Positions 1 through 9,990 of a stretch of 64,000 nt of DNA are shown here, piece after piece (the first letter of the stretch is position 1; each line of letters begins with the position of its first letter). The notes under the pieces were generated by a model that had not been told where the DNA came from, did not search any database, and saw nothing but the letters and a program-made list of their open reading frames with translations. This DNA comes from Adiantum capillus-veneris (taxonomy: Eukaryota > Streptophyta > Polypodiopsida > Polypodiales > Pteridaceae): assembly GCA_014529385.2 (NCBI GenBank), contig CM043947.1:102181311-102245310 (forward strand), in the 5' to 3' direction. A program made the translations under genes and the position numbers.

Positions 1-549
1 TGCTTAGAGGCCCTGCACACGAGCTCTTGCATTGGATTCCAAGGGGAAGGGGTCGTCTGAGTTCATCTAGGTTCGAAAAGCATGTCTCTTTGTCTTGGTG
101 AATAAAGATATGTCATGGTGGCCTCAAACACCTTCTACTCACATTGCCTCTAGAACCTAACCTAAGAGCTTGCTTACCCACAAGCCAGAACACCTTCTTG
201 CATAGCGGTTGCAGTGGTGGTAGCCATCATATAAACTAGTACAAGTTAGATGCTTAGCCATTGAGTGACCAATGATCGTGAGTTGGTTGGGCTCCACACA
301 CTTTGATAATAAAATTGTTTTTATATAATTTGATTACACATGTAGATTGCTTCAAACATGCATGCACAAATATATACAAGAAAGAAGCAAGCCCATTATC
401 ATGAACAAGCATAATAATGAAGGTGAGACTTGTAGAATGAATCGCCAAAGTGATGGGGAAGAAGTAAAATAAAACTACATACACTGAGTTACACATGCAC
501 AATCAATGATTTCCGTGCAACAACATTGAACATGTTGCTTCCTTTATTT
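1..549. other. left-edge stretch without a recognisable gene
   Basis: No coding region is supported here. The stretch lies just past the RNase H end of the minus-strand copia element, so its 3' LTR should fall here or off the window. I could not match it to the candidate LTR near 4959, so the LTR is either diverged, deleted or outside the window. Confidence 0.4.
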
Positions 550-984
550 CATTGCCCATAAGAATTTTGTATTTACCAAGACTGCCCTGTACTCAACCTC
601 ACAATTAGAAGTGGCCACATTAGGTTTCTTCTTGCTCAACCAAGATATGCATGAACTGTTGAGCACGAAACAAAAACAACTCATGGATACTCACGTGTCA
701 AAACAATCAGCCCAGTCCGAGTTTAAAAAAGCATGTAAATTTGGCGACAATGATCCTTGAGATAAAATTAGCCAAAATGAAAAGTGCCATTGAAGTAGCA
801 AAAAATCGTCTTCATAGCTTGCCAATGCTTAGACCCTTGGCTATGCATAAATCTGTTGACCTGTGAGACTACAAACAAATATCAGGCCTCATGTTGCATA
901 CATAAATAAGGCATCCAACAATAGTTTGGTAAAGAGTGACATCGGCAGGATCACCAGCATCATGAAGACTCAATTTCAAACTTG
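550..984 (-). pseudogene. copia-1 RNase H remnant
   Basis: After RT, the minus strand reads fragments of the copia RNase H region: a 'Y---VG-L-Y' block (YQTIVGCLIYVCNMRPDI) near 900, and a stop-riddled VEQEETKCGHF segment near 620 matching the usual 'W-SK-Q--V--S--EAEY' block. The signal fades by about 550. The domain normally removes RNA from the RNA:DNA hybrid; here only traces remain. Confidence 0.6.
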
Positions 985-1750
985 TTTTTATGGGAGTAGA
1001 GCAATAGACTTGTAGTCCTCAAGTCCAAACTTACATAATATTGATTCTATGTAGCTTGTTTGACACAAGGCAATACCACAATCACACTGCTTGAACTGTA
1101 TGCCCAAGTAATGACGCAACAGTCCCAAATCTTTCATCTTGAAAGTAGAATTGAAATCAATCTTAAATTCAGCTATATATGTCCCATTGGGCCCAGTGAT
1201 CAATAAATCATCAACATAAAGAACGACGATGAGAAGTACATCACCCTCGCGCTTTACATACAAAGTGCATTCTATTGGACTATTACAAAAGCCTCATTTA
1301 ACCAATGTCAACTTTCTCATACCAAGCATGAGAAGATTGCTTGAACCCTTACAAATCTTTCTTACATTTGCACACTTTATCTTCCTACCCTTTAATGACA
1401 AAACCGTGAGGCTGCGTTACATAAACTTCCTCAAATATATCACCATTCAACAAAGCAATAACAATATTTGATTGATGTACATCCTATCCAAAATGAGCTG
1501 CCAATGCACATAAAAAACGCACGATAGTCATACAACAAGTGGGAGCAAAAGTCTCTTCATAATCTATGCCTTTCTGTTGTGCATAACCTTTTGCAACAAG
1601 TCGAGCCTTATAACGATCAATCTCACCATCAAACTTACGTTTCAACTTGTAAACCCACTTTGCACCAATGGCATTTTTTTCCAGGAGGCAAATCACTTAA
1701 AGTCCATGTGTCATTTTCTATAATTGCATGGTAGCCATCCAATTTTTTCA
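985..1750 (-). pseudogene. copia-1 reverse transcriptase
   Basis: RT copies element RNA to cDNA. The fingers region is open at 1696-1484 with GAKWVYKLKRKFDGEIDRYK, ARLVAKGYAQ and DYEETFAP, the standard copia N-terminal RT block. The catalytic motif YVDD is at 1207-1218 in VVLYVDDLLITGPN, followed by FKMKDLGLLRHYLGIQ, the usual block after YVDD. A stretch between 1480 and 1260 has several stops and frameshifts but still shows readable fragments. RT family placement is secure; the copy is not functional. Confidence 0.85.
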
Positions 1751-2049
1751 ATTTTGTGCTTCATCAAAAGATAGAAGTTCCTCTACATCACATAAGCTAG
1801 AAATAGCCAAAGCATAACAATTTGATGCATAAGATGCATGGGGGAAGACCTGAACAAGTACAGCTAGACAAAGGTGCATACACTTTACTATCACGCAATG
1901 TATGCACCAGCCATTTTGGCATACCTCTAGCCTACTCATTCTCAGCCCCTTCCACATCAAGTACATCATGTATATCTGCATGCGTAATAGGGTAATCCAT
2001 AGCATTTTTTGAAATGCCCATAGGCTATACATTTGCCTCATTGGAATTT

Positions 2050-2850
2050 ACATTCATGTTTCCACCACTGAAAAGAGGCAACAAATTGTCATAAATGTCA
2101 TGTGATCTTACATTATTTTCTCTAGTACATGACAACAAACATTGAACAAAATCTTCCACAAATACAACATTTCGTGAAACCAAGATACGCTTTGTTTGCG
2201 GATGGCACAACCTATAACCTTTGATTTTAGTATTGTAACAAAAAAATATATGCATTTGACAGCCTTATCATCCATTGTGCTTCATTTGTGGAACCAAAGC
2301 ATAAGCCAAATAGCCAAAAATGCGCATGTGATCAATAGATGGCTTTCTATCAGGCCATGCTACATATGGAGTCATATACTACAAAGCTTTTGTAGGACAC
2401 CTATTAAGTACATAAGTAGCACCCATGATGGCCTCAAGCCAAAATGAATGTGGCAAAGCTTGACTCTTGACCATACATCATGCCATCTTCATAAGCGACC
2501 TATTTATCCTTTCAACAATGCCATTTTGCTGAGGTGTATACGGCGTTGTACATTGATGTTTTATCCCACAACTAGCCAAAAATGCATTAAACTCATAAGA
2601 GATATACTCCCCCCCTCGATTTAAATAGAGAGTGTCCATAGTACATGTAGAGACATTTTCAACCATAGCCAGAAATTTCTTGAACCACATAAACACTTAA
2701 AACTTAGCTTTAAGTGGATTTACCCTATGCATGCCTAGAGTAATGGCATCAATGAAAGTTATGAAGTAAAGGTAATTGCCCAAGGATGGAATTTGCATGG
2801 GCCCACAAACATCACTATGCACAAGTTGCAACCTGCATGTAGCCCTAATA
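2050..2850 (-). pseudogene. copia-1 integrase core and C-terminal region
   Basis: Integrase inserts the cDNA into chromosomes. The most diagnostic part is open from 2696 to 2478: DTLYLNRGGEYIS gives the second catalytic Asp neighbourhood, and TTPYTPQQNGIVERINR contains the catalytic Glu of the DDE triad. Beyond it, HMRIFGYLAYALVP and RLCHPQTKRILVSRNVVF (near 2180) match the copia-type integrase C-terminal block. Stops near 2470 and 2240 break it. Confidence 0.8.
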
Positions 2851-2852
2851 AC

Positions 2853-3399
2853 TCAACCATCCTTTGAAAACCTCAAATGTTGCATCATACCCAAAATACA
2901 GCCTTCACAAACATGATTAACAGGTGCTTCAAGAGGCGGCAAAGAAGCAACCATATGAGATTTTTGCAAACACAACAAACTGGCAAAATTCAGATGCCCA
3001 AAACATGCATGCCAAAGTTTTGCATTTGAAACAGCTTTTGAATTCACAACTGCACTTGAAAAATTTTGCCCACACTTGTCATACAAAGTGAGCTTATACA
3101 GCCCACGGCATAAAATGCCAGATGCAACAATTTCATCACCAAAATTGAGATCATGTATTGTACATATGTCATCCACAAATTTGACTACAAGACCAAGTCT
3201 AGCAAGTGCAGATGTAGACAAAAGGTTCTTCTTGATCCCAGGTACATATAATGCATCAACAAGTGTGAAAGAACTACCATTGGCATATAAGTCTAGCAAG
3301 TGCAAATACAGACAAAAGGTTCTTCTTGATCCCAGGTACATATAATGCATCAACACGTGTGAAAGAACTACCATTGGCAGCAGTCAACACAATCTTTCC
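2853..3399 (-). pseudogene. copia-1 GAG-pre-integrase region
   Basis: This covers the segment between protease and integrase. It reads VDALYVPGIKKNLLSTSALAR, the conserved 'L-VP-I--NLLS---L' signature, followed further on by LWHACFGHLNF with a cysteine pair (CEGCILG), which matches the GAG-pre-integrase / integrase zinc-binding HHCC region. The signature is present twice because of a 94-bp tandem duplication (3195-3382), with the second copy out of frame at its start. This is the longest open stretch in copia-1, about 170 codons. Confidence 0.8.
3195..3382. repeat. 94-bp tandem duplication inside copia-1
   Basis: Two adjacent copies (3195-3288 and 3289-3382) begin AAGTCTAGCAAGTGCA and differ at only a few positions. 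They duplicate the part of the polyprotein encoding the NLLS signature. The duplication occurred after or during the element's decay, since it would disrupt the protein. Confidence 0.85.
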
Positions 3400-3780
3400 A
3401 ACTCCCTGTACCGGATAAGAGGCATTGTTTACACAAGTGATTGTATACCCATGAGGGACATCCTCAAGACAGGTAACAAGTCACTATGAGACATAATGTG
3501 CTTTGTAACACCACTGTCAAAGTACCACACAAGAGTATATGCAGCAATTGACCTACATGCATCATGGATAAAAGGATCATAAGTGCACTTTGCAGTAACA
3601 ACCATTCAACATCTAGATCAGCATCACAATCTCCTTTCACAGAGGACTCTACAATTGATGCACTTGTAGTGGAACCGGCCTCTTTCTTCTTAGCCTCTTT
3701 TGCCTTAATTTTGGATACTTCTTGATCTAGTAATTATTAGCTTTACAATAATGGCAATGCATCTTTTTCCTGCCTTTTTC
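3400..3780 (-). pseudogene. copia-1 zinc-knuckle remnant and aspartic protease
   Basis: Copia protease cleaves the Gag-Pol polyprotein. The active-site triad is readable as WYFDSGVTKHIMSH with the DSG codons at 3510-3518; copia proteases usually read 'W--DSG-T-H'. About 250 bases upstream in the reading direction, a CHYC followed by a degraded tail is what remains of the CCHC zinc knuckle, and a Lys/Glu-rich linker joins the two. The stretch after the active site is interrupted by stops. I infer one continuous ancestral frame, and no part is intact enough to be functional. Confidence 0.7.
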
Positions 3781-3959
3781 ACCAAAATTCCTAGACAAAG
3801 TGCTGCCAACAGAAGCATTAGAAACATGTGATTTACCACTCGCAGAAGAACCATGAGAAGTGACTACATTGCTATTACCACTTTTCCTTTGAGCAGCAAT
3901 AAAGGCCTGTTCAATTGCACACTATTTTTCCTTGGAAGTGACTTTTGCAACAAAAATGT

Positions 3960-4592
3960 GCATAATGCATCAAACTTGAAATTTTTTTGGATTTCCTTAT
4001 GTCATAAGTCTCCCAAGTACTAGCAAAAGTTTGGTAAGAATCTGCTGACAAAGCATCAAGAAGAGTCTGCACAAGGAAACTGCCAGAAATGACTTCACCG
4101 AAATAAGTTGCTCATTAATATCCTTGACACTAGTAAGGAAAGTGTCCATTTCTTCTTCCTCATGCATAATCTTTGACTCAAGCTCTTTACTCAACAATAC
4201 AATTTTAGCCTCATTGTGACTTGCATAAAGACCAACCAAAATATCCCAAGCTTGTTTTGCAAATTTAGATGAACGAATGTGAGAAGTAATAGTGTGCTTC
4301 ATAGATAACGCAATCAATGCATGAGATTGCGCATCTCTAACATTCCAACGATCTTGCTCAGTTGTAGGCATAACAACACTGCAAGAGAAACACTGCAACC
4401 AAAACCTACAACATCCTCAGCATTGCTTGTATCCTCATAACCAGAGTGCAAATCAATGCCCTGCACAACATTCCAAATGCCGTTTGATACAAGAACACAC
4501 TGCATCATGTAAGCCCATATTGGGTAATAATTCCCATCCAATTTATCCTCAACAGCAAACACCTTGAACACATCTATGTTGTTGTCAGCCAT
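3960..4592 (-). pseudogene. gag: copia-1 gag (frameshifted)
   Basis: Gag packages retrotransposon RNA into virus-like particles. The start at 4592 (MADNNIDVFKVF) opens a typical copia gag N-terminus, with a readable KLDGNYYPIWAYMM segment that resembles the usual 'F-DG-NY--W' motif. The frame shifts near 4400 and continues with a segment containing SMKHTITSHIRSS, AKQAWDILVGLY and LLSKELESKIM, as in the UBN2-type gag domain. The second frame ends near 3997 and only fragments follow up to the zinc-knuckle area. The start was chosen because it directly precedes the conserved gag N-terminus and lies about 350 bases downstream of the PBS. Family assignment is good; the protein cannot be made as it stands. 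Confidence 0.8.
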
Positions 4593-4941
4593 GGTGAATG
4601 CATACACCTGATGTGAAAACTGCCCAAAAAGAGGAGAAATGAAGCGAGACAAATTCATGCTATAAAGCACAACCCAAACAATATTGTAAGGGACCTATAA
4701 TGAAAGAAATGGCATTGAAAGAAATTTTGCACAAAAGGATGAAATTGCTTGCATGGTACTACTTGTAGAGGAATCTGAGATCGAAATGAGCCCGAATGGA
4801 AATTTGAGCAGACCCAGCTCTGTGAACTACCCTCAAGTATTCATGGACCTACTAATGCTCACCAAAGCTCAGTGAACTTAGAGAAAGTGAGCATGTGTGT
4901 GTTGGCGATGCTCACGACTATGCCCGGGAGGATGCAACCCT

Positions 4942-4953
4942 GCTTTGATACCA
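4942..4953 (-). other. copia-1 primer binding site
   Basis: The minus strand reads TGGTATCAAAGC, one base different from TGGTATCAGAGC, the widespread copia PBS complementary to initiator methionine tRNA. It lies about 350 bases before the gag start and immediately beside a candidate LTR end, which is the expected geometry. Confidence 0.75.
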
Positions 4954-4958
4954 ATTTT

Positions 4959-5225
4959 TGGAATTAGGGTTGTAGGGAAAAACACACAGCTTGGAGAAGA
5001 CAAAGAAGCTCAAGGCACACAACAAAGAGTAGTATTACTTAGTGTGCAATGGAAAGATGAGTTAGCCCTAGAGTGATGGGTATATATACAATGGAAGGGG
5101 GGGGGAAAACCTCCTAGTGACGGAAAAAATGGCCAGATGGTCCTAAGTGTGTTCACACAAATCACTACCACATATGTATGGTAAAATATGTTGTGTTGTG
5201 GATATCACCACTATACACCATTGTG
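4959..5225 (-). repeat. candidate 5' LTR of copia-1 (extent uncertain)
   Basis: On the minus strand the PBS follows a sequence ending ...CCCTAATTCCA, giving a CA end at 4959-4960. The outer boundary is a guess, because no second copy or target duplication was found for comparison. A TATA-like TATATACCC on the minus strand near 5080-5090 would fit an LTR promoter. Confidence 0.35.
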
Positions 5226-5663
5226 GAGCCTATTTTGGCTTTTTTTGAGAGCCCCGACTGTTTTTGAGACTTAGTATGAAAGAGACCTTTTTGAGACTAT
5301 GGCTATAGCCATGGTGTTTGCATAGCCTTTTGTGAGGGTAGTGTGTGAGGTTTTTGAAGCCGAACACTGGGGCCAGGTTACCCAATGTGAGGTGGATTGG
5401 GTTGCTAAAGATCCCTACTGGTGGCCTCACCATAGGGAATGTATAGAGGGGTATCGGTGCTTTGATGCCAAGTTGGCAGTCTTTTGACAATTATTTTGAG
5501 TAGTATATGCGAAGTGATGCCCTATCAGCAATCTTTTCTAGTTTATGCATTGATTTTTTGTTGAGATCTGGTTGAGATTTTGATCTCTGTATAGAGGAGA
5601 CTGTCGAAATATCCGCATAAATTTATTCTTAGTCTCACTCTCTTACATTTTCTCTAGTGAGTT
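5226..5663. other. spacer between two head-to-head copia elements
   Basis: No coding sequence is supported. By position it should contain the 5' LTR and leader of the plus-strand copia element (copia-2), but I found no PBS of the initiator-methionine type and no LTR partner. Confidence 0.4.
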
Positions 5664-6195
5664 ATGGATGGATCTTTTGAGAAAGAAAAGTATTATATCA
5701 AAAATTTTGATGGCACAAACTTCACCGTATGGAAGCAGTGTATGCTTGATATCTTGGTCAATAAGGGCCTTGCAACATCATTGAAAGAGCGTAAAGAGGG
5801 TGTTTACGTTGATGATTAGTCGGAGAAGCTTGATGCTCGTGCTATGGCAACCATTCTTACACCTTGATGAGTGTAATTTCTTGATGCTTATGGACAAGAC
5901 TACTGCAAAGGATTTATGGGAGTCATTATGCTCATCTTGGGATGGCAAGAGTGCCTCAAATAAATTTTTTCTTATAAAAAAGCTCATGCATTTGAATATG
6001 AAAAAGGCAACAACGTCATTTCACACTAAAATGAGTTTAGCAGCTTGTTTACAAAGCTTACATTGAAGGGGCTCAATTTCAATGATGAAATAAATGCTTT
6101 TTTTTTTGGCTATGTTCTTTGAGTGCATCGTGCGACACGTTCAACACTGCCATTACTAACTCCATCCCTAAGGATAAGCTTGTTTGCAAAATGAT
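5664..6195 (+). pseudogene. gag: copia-2 gag, first block
   Basis: The frame starts MDGSFEKEKYYIKNFDGTNF at 5664, with the conserved 'F-GTNF--WK' gag motif, then TTAKDLWESLCSSWDGKSAS, NKFFLIKKLMHLNMKKATT and later CDTFNTAITNSIPKDKL. One stop at about 5818 and a frameshift near 6070 break it. It is cut at 6195 by the insertion of the short LTR element. The inverted fragment at 22546-23560 carries the same segments (for example SWDTFNTTIN) and shows what the joined protein looked like. Confidence 0.8.
6191..6195. repeat. target-site duplication, left copy (ATGAT)
   Basis: ATGAT precedes the TGTTAG start of the left LTR. The identical ATGAT at 9358-9362 follows the CCAACA end of the right LTR. 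Five bases is the normal duplication length for LTR retrotransposons. Confidence 0.9.
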
Positions 6196-7079
6196 TGTTA
6201 GCGGGTTGCCGGACGGACGTCTATAGCTTGTGGCTATCTGGAACTAACATATTAAGTCAATACTCAGGGTAGTGACTCAAATGGGACACAAAGACTCTTT
6301 GAGATTGTCAGTCCTTAAGAAGTGAACCTAACAAGTAAACACATCAACTCAACAAGCAAACCACCACTCAATGATCAAGAAATCTACCTATATCCTTTCT
6401 CACCACTCTAGGTCATCATGCCATTTCGTCACTCAAACAAAGTCAAAACTCAACGAAACTTTAGGAGGAGGTCTAAGACACCTAGGGGAACTGTCCTACC
6501 AAGTCTGATCGCAATCGGACAAGGTACCAAAAATCACAAGCTATCATGATTAAGGTCCTAAAAATTGCAACAAAACTATACAAAAAGGTTGCCCTATGGT
6601 CTATGGACACTCTCCAATGGTCAAAATGTCAAAAAATAGTGAAGCACTCAAATATGAAGATTAGGCTCACTAATGTGTAGTTTCAAACCTCAACAAAATT
6701 GACAATGCTTACACTAAATTGAAAGAGCAAGGAAAGAGGAACACAGTGCAAGTCTCAGAATTGAAAAAGGATTACCCAATGATTAGTTGTGATGATTACA
6801 AGTTGGAGCTTCATAGTTGCTTGGGCATACGTACAATAGAGCTCTTTCTTCTTCAAAAGATAAGCCTCTTTCACATTAAGGTTATTGACTTTTATACCTA
6901 GGGCTTTTCTAAATAGCTAGTGGCCGGCTCACATGGGCCTTTACACATATCATGGAAAAATTACAACTCAGGGAATCGACTTGCTACTCTGGAATCAAGA
7001 TTTACACAAAGTATCACTACGCTAGCTTGGAAAAATAATAAAACACAAATGTGGTGCCCGTTTAGTCAATCCGCCAACA
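6196..7079 (-). repeat. left LTR (3' LTR in element sense)
   Basis: 884 bp, TG...CA ends. It aligns with the right LTR along its length, for example both share GACTCAAATG, the AGAGCAAGGAAAGAGGAACA block and TATCACTAC near the end. It contains about 170 bp (roughly 6340-6520) missing from the right copy. Confidence 0.9.
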
Positions 7080-7092
7080 TTCCCCCCTTCCT
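7080..7092 (-). other. polypurine tract
   Basis: The minus strand reads AGGAAGGGGGGAA directly against the left LTR. This is the primer for plus-strand cDNA synthesis and fixes the orientation of the element. It is nearly the same sequence as the PPT of the 10-kb gypsy element (AGGAAGGGGGGCA). Confidence 0.85.
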
Positions 7093-8600
7093 AGCTCATG
7101 TCATCCCTTGACACGACCATGTGCAATTTGAGGTTGGTCTTTAGCTTTGAAAGTGCTTGGTCATGGATGACGCTCCCCCCTTCCTTAGAGTGATTCATAT
7201 CTGCTGTGTTTTGGTTGATGCGTGTGTTGGACTTTGATTGTCGAGGAAACTTTGCATCTTGTTGCTCATTCTTCTCTTTGTTGTCACTTTTGGCCGTGAA
7301 AATGACGTTTTATGTGCCTACCTTAGTTGTTGATTTAATGATGGACCCGCTCCTACAATACTTCACTAACCTCAGTACTGTTGAGCTCCTTATGTTTGTT
7401 GTTGAGAGCTTCCTTGCTGAAGTTGTCATTGTTTGTCCATTGTCTTTGTATGCCATTCTATCTTTTGCCCGTGTTTGATGAAGCTTGGTTGTTGTCCTTG
7501 AAGGTAAGATTTGCTCTTGATAAGTAAGTTGTGATATGTAGCTATTGCTCCCTTTAATGACTGATTTGGGTAGCCATTTGTTATTGATGATGTAGAATAA
7601 ATATATACAAGAGGATGATGATGAGTGTTTCTAAATTATGGTCTAAAACTTGGATGACCAAAGGGAAAAAACCCAGTGGAAAAAAAGTGTCTTTGGTATA
7701 CACTTTTATTGGAGTTGTGCAGATGGACTTGAAGTGCCTATCATGCAAGGTGAGTGCTTTGGATAAACAAAGGAAGAGTGCCTAATGCAAGTGCCAATTA
7801 TGGGATGCTCTATATGCATAAGAGAAATTTGTCGAACAAAAGCATGCAGTGCGAAAGAGAGAGTTGATGGGTGCTTCAAGGAACAAATATAGCACATGTA
7901 ACATCAAAGGACATCGCAATAACTTCCACGTTTCCACCAAGAAGGGTTTTCAATGTAGAAGCTCTTTCACTCATACCTCACTCTGCACAATGCGTGAGTG
8001 TCTTTTGGACTTCCTCCTTCACTTCACCAGACTTAATATACACAGTCTTCGACTCTTATGCTCACCTATACCAGCATGAGTGACACAAAATAAGTACAAA
8101 ACTTCATGAAACTTTTTAGATTGACTCTTTTGGATTTGGTTATCCTCCTTTTTGCACTTATTTTTGAGTTTGGATCAATTTTCAGCTCTCTACCATCAAA
8201 TTTTCAATTTTGCAGAGTTACAATCGTTTTTGCCAAAATATGGTTTTTAGCTCTTTTGCCCCTGATCTTGGCATCCCAATTTGATGGTGGTAGTTTCTAC
8301 TTACCCTACTCCTAAGTACTGAAGTAAAAGTAGGAAGAAAAATAAACAAAACAGTACAAAATAAAGTCGAAACCAAAAATGGTACAACACTCTGAAAGTG
8401 ACGAGAAAATCTAAGAATGAAATGCTTTTGGCTTTCTCACTCACAACTCTCTTTACCTCTTGAGAATAAATCTAGAAAGTTCCGACTTCCAGATTGTATC
8501 AAGCACTAAGCCTCGTGTCTAACTGCTTCACTACTAAGGTGTAAATGGAACGGAAAGACAAAAGAACGTTCTAAATACGCACTAACCATCTAAGGATCAT
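7093..8600 (-). other. internal region of the short LTR element, no coding motifs
   Basis: I looked for gag, zinc-knuckle, protease, RT and integrase signatures on both strands and saw none. Open frames are all under about 90 codons and carry no family signature. The region may have templated packaging only. Confidence 0.6.
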
Positions 8601-8618
8601 TCCTCAGCAATGGTGCCA
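8601..8618 (-). other. primer binding site, decayed
   Basis: The minus strand reads TGGCACCATTGCTGAGGA one base after the LTR. Compared with TGGCGCCGTTGCCGGGGA at 11541-11558 it differs at four positions, all G-to-A or C-to-T transitions, as expected from deamination of methylated cytosines. The intact form is the plant Athila/Tat-type PBS, usually attributed to an aspartate tRNA. Confidence 0.8.
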
Positions 8619-8619
8619 A

Positions 8620-9357
8620 TGTTAGCGGGTCAGTCGACGGACGTCTGTAGCATAGCCATCTAACACTAACATAATATGTCAATAATCAAGAAGTGACTCA
8701 AATGAGACATGGAGACGCTTTGAGATTGTCAGCCCTCAAGAAGTGAACCTAACAAAAACAATCTAACAAGGTACCGATATCATGATCCATCATGATCAAG
8801 GTCCTAAAAACTACAACATAACTATCCTGAAAGGTCTCCCTATGGTCTAGGAACAGTCTCCTCTGGTCAAAACGTCAAAAAATAATGCTTTAAGCACTCA
8901 AATGTGAAGATTAGGCTCACTAACATGTAGTCATGAACCTCAACAAAACTAACAATGCTTACACTTGATTGAAAGAGCAAGGAAAGAGGAACACAATGCA
9001 AGTCTTGAAATTGAAAACAGATTGTCCAATCATTAGTTGCGATGATTACAAGTTGGAGCTTCATAGTTGCTTGAGCATACATACAATAGAGTTCTTTCTT
9101 CTTCAAAAGATAAGCCTCTTTCACATTAAGGCTATTGACTTTTATACCTAGGGATTTTCTAAATGGCCAGTGACGAGATTACTTGGGCCTTTACTTATAT
9201 CATGGCAGAATTATAACTCAAGGAATCGACTTGCTACTCTGGAATCAAGATTTACATAAAGTATCACTACACTAGCTTGAAAAAATAATAAAGCACAAAT
9301 GTGGTGTTCAGCTATGTGTCTGTCTAGGTGGACGTCTGTTCAGTCAATCTGCCAACA
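8620..9357 (-). repeat. right LTR (5' LTR in element sense)
   Basis: 738 bp, beginning TGTTAGCGGG and ending CTGCCAACA. It is shorter than its partner through an internal deletion of about 170 bp. It also has extra bases near 9310-9345 that the left LTR lacks. Confidence 0.9.
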
Positions 9358-9362
9358 ATGAT
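9358..9362. repeat. target-site duplication, right copy (ATGAT)
   Basis: Identical to 6191-6195. After it the copia-2 gag reading resumes. Confidence 0.9.
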
Positions 9363-9990
9363 GTTACTAGTCCTTCGTTCAAGAAAGAGATTAGACATCA
9401 GTCTCTTGACACTAGTGGACATGGCAATGCATAGATGGCTAGTGATGGTTGTCCTAGGCAAAGAGGTCATAGTCATAGTCATCGTAATTGGTCACAAGAT
9501 CATAAGAATATGTGTAGCAAGAGTCATAGACGTGATCGACCAGCAAAATCTAGAATGCTATCATCTCCACAAGAAGGCCATTTGACGAAAGATTGCTGCA
9601 GTTTTCAACATGAAAATGGTAAAGCCATTGTCAAGTCCGACCCTCCTAAGAGTAATGGCAAAATTGAGGATCTCGATGTAGTTGAGTCTCCACCAACTGA
9701 GGTTGTTCGTAATGTGTCACCACAACCATCAAATGTATTGATATTCATTTCTAACTTGAGTCCAAATACATTATTGGCTCTTGATGTGTGTTATTCAAAA
9801 AATCGGATCATTGACTCAGGTGTGAGTTTCCATGTTACTCCTTATAGGAATGCTTCTCCAATTTGCTCTTATGCATGGTTCGGTCAAGCTAGGTGACTTG
9901 TATCAGCTTGAAATTTGATTGGAGATGTGAATTTATATATGCATAACAACATCAAGTTTATGCTTTGAGGTGTCAGACATGTGCTAAAGT
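9363..9990 (+). pseudogene. copia-2 gag end, zinc knuckle and protease
   Basis: After the insertion the gag tail continues with RHQSLDTSGHGN in one of the frames, the same words as in the inverted fragment near 23200. The zinc knuckle is split by a frameshift: ECYHLHKK in one frame and GHLTKDC in the next (9560-9600), with one cysteine replaced by leucine. The protease active site IIDSGVSFHVTP has its DSG codons at 9813-9821. GAG-pre-integrase remnants (LYQLEI, then a stop) follow. The resemblance to Tnt1-type copia proteases ('DSGASFH-T') is good. Confidence 0.8.

Larger units (their letters stand above)
550..4958 (-). mobile_element. degenerate Ty1/copia retrotransposon (copia-1), internal region
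   Basis: Reading from high to low coordinates gives the standard copia order: primer binding site, gag, protease, GAG-pre-integrase, integrase, reverse transcriptase, RNase H. The domain order with integrase before RT is what separates copia from gypsy elements. All domains are broken by stops and frameshifts, so the copy is dead. It stands head to head with the plus-strand copia element that begins near 5664. Both LTRs are uncertain. Confidence 0.85.
6196..9357 (-). mobile_element. short non-coding LTR retrotransposon (TRIM/LARD-like), nested in copia-2 gag
   Basis: Two LTRs (6196-7079 and 8620-9357) begin TGTTAGCGGG and end GCCAACA, flanking a 1,540-bp internal region. The minus-strand orientation is set by a PBS at 8601-8618 and a polypurine tract at 7080-7092. 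No gag or pol motif was found inside, so it would have depended on proteins from another element. The PBS is a decayed form of the one in the 10-kb gypsy element, suggesting a gypsy relative as partner. Perfect ATGAT duplications confirm the boundaries. Confidence 0.9.

Noticed and set aside
7706-8315. Small frames inside the short LTR element as a captured gene
   Set aside because: All under 80 codons, in different phases and on both strands, with no recognisable motif.
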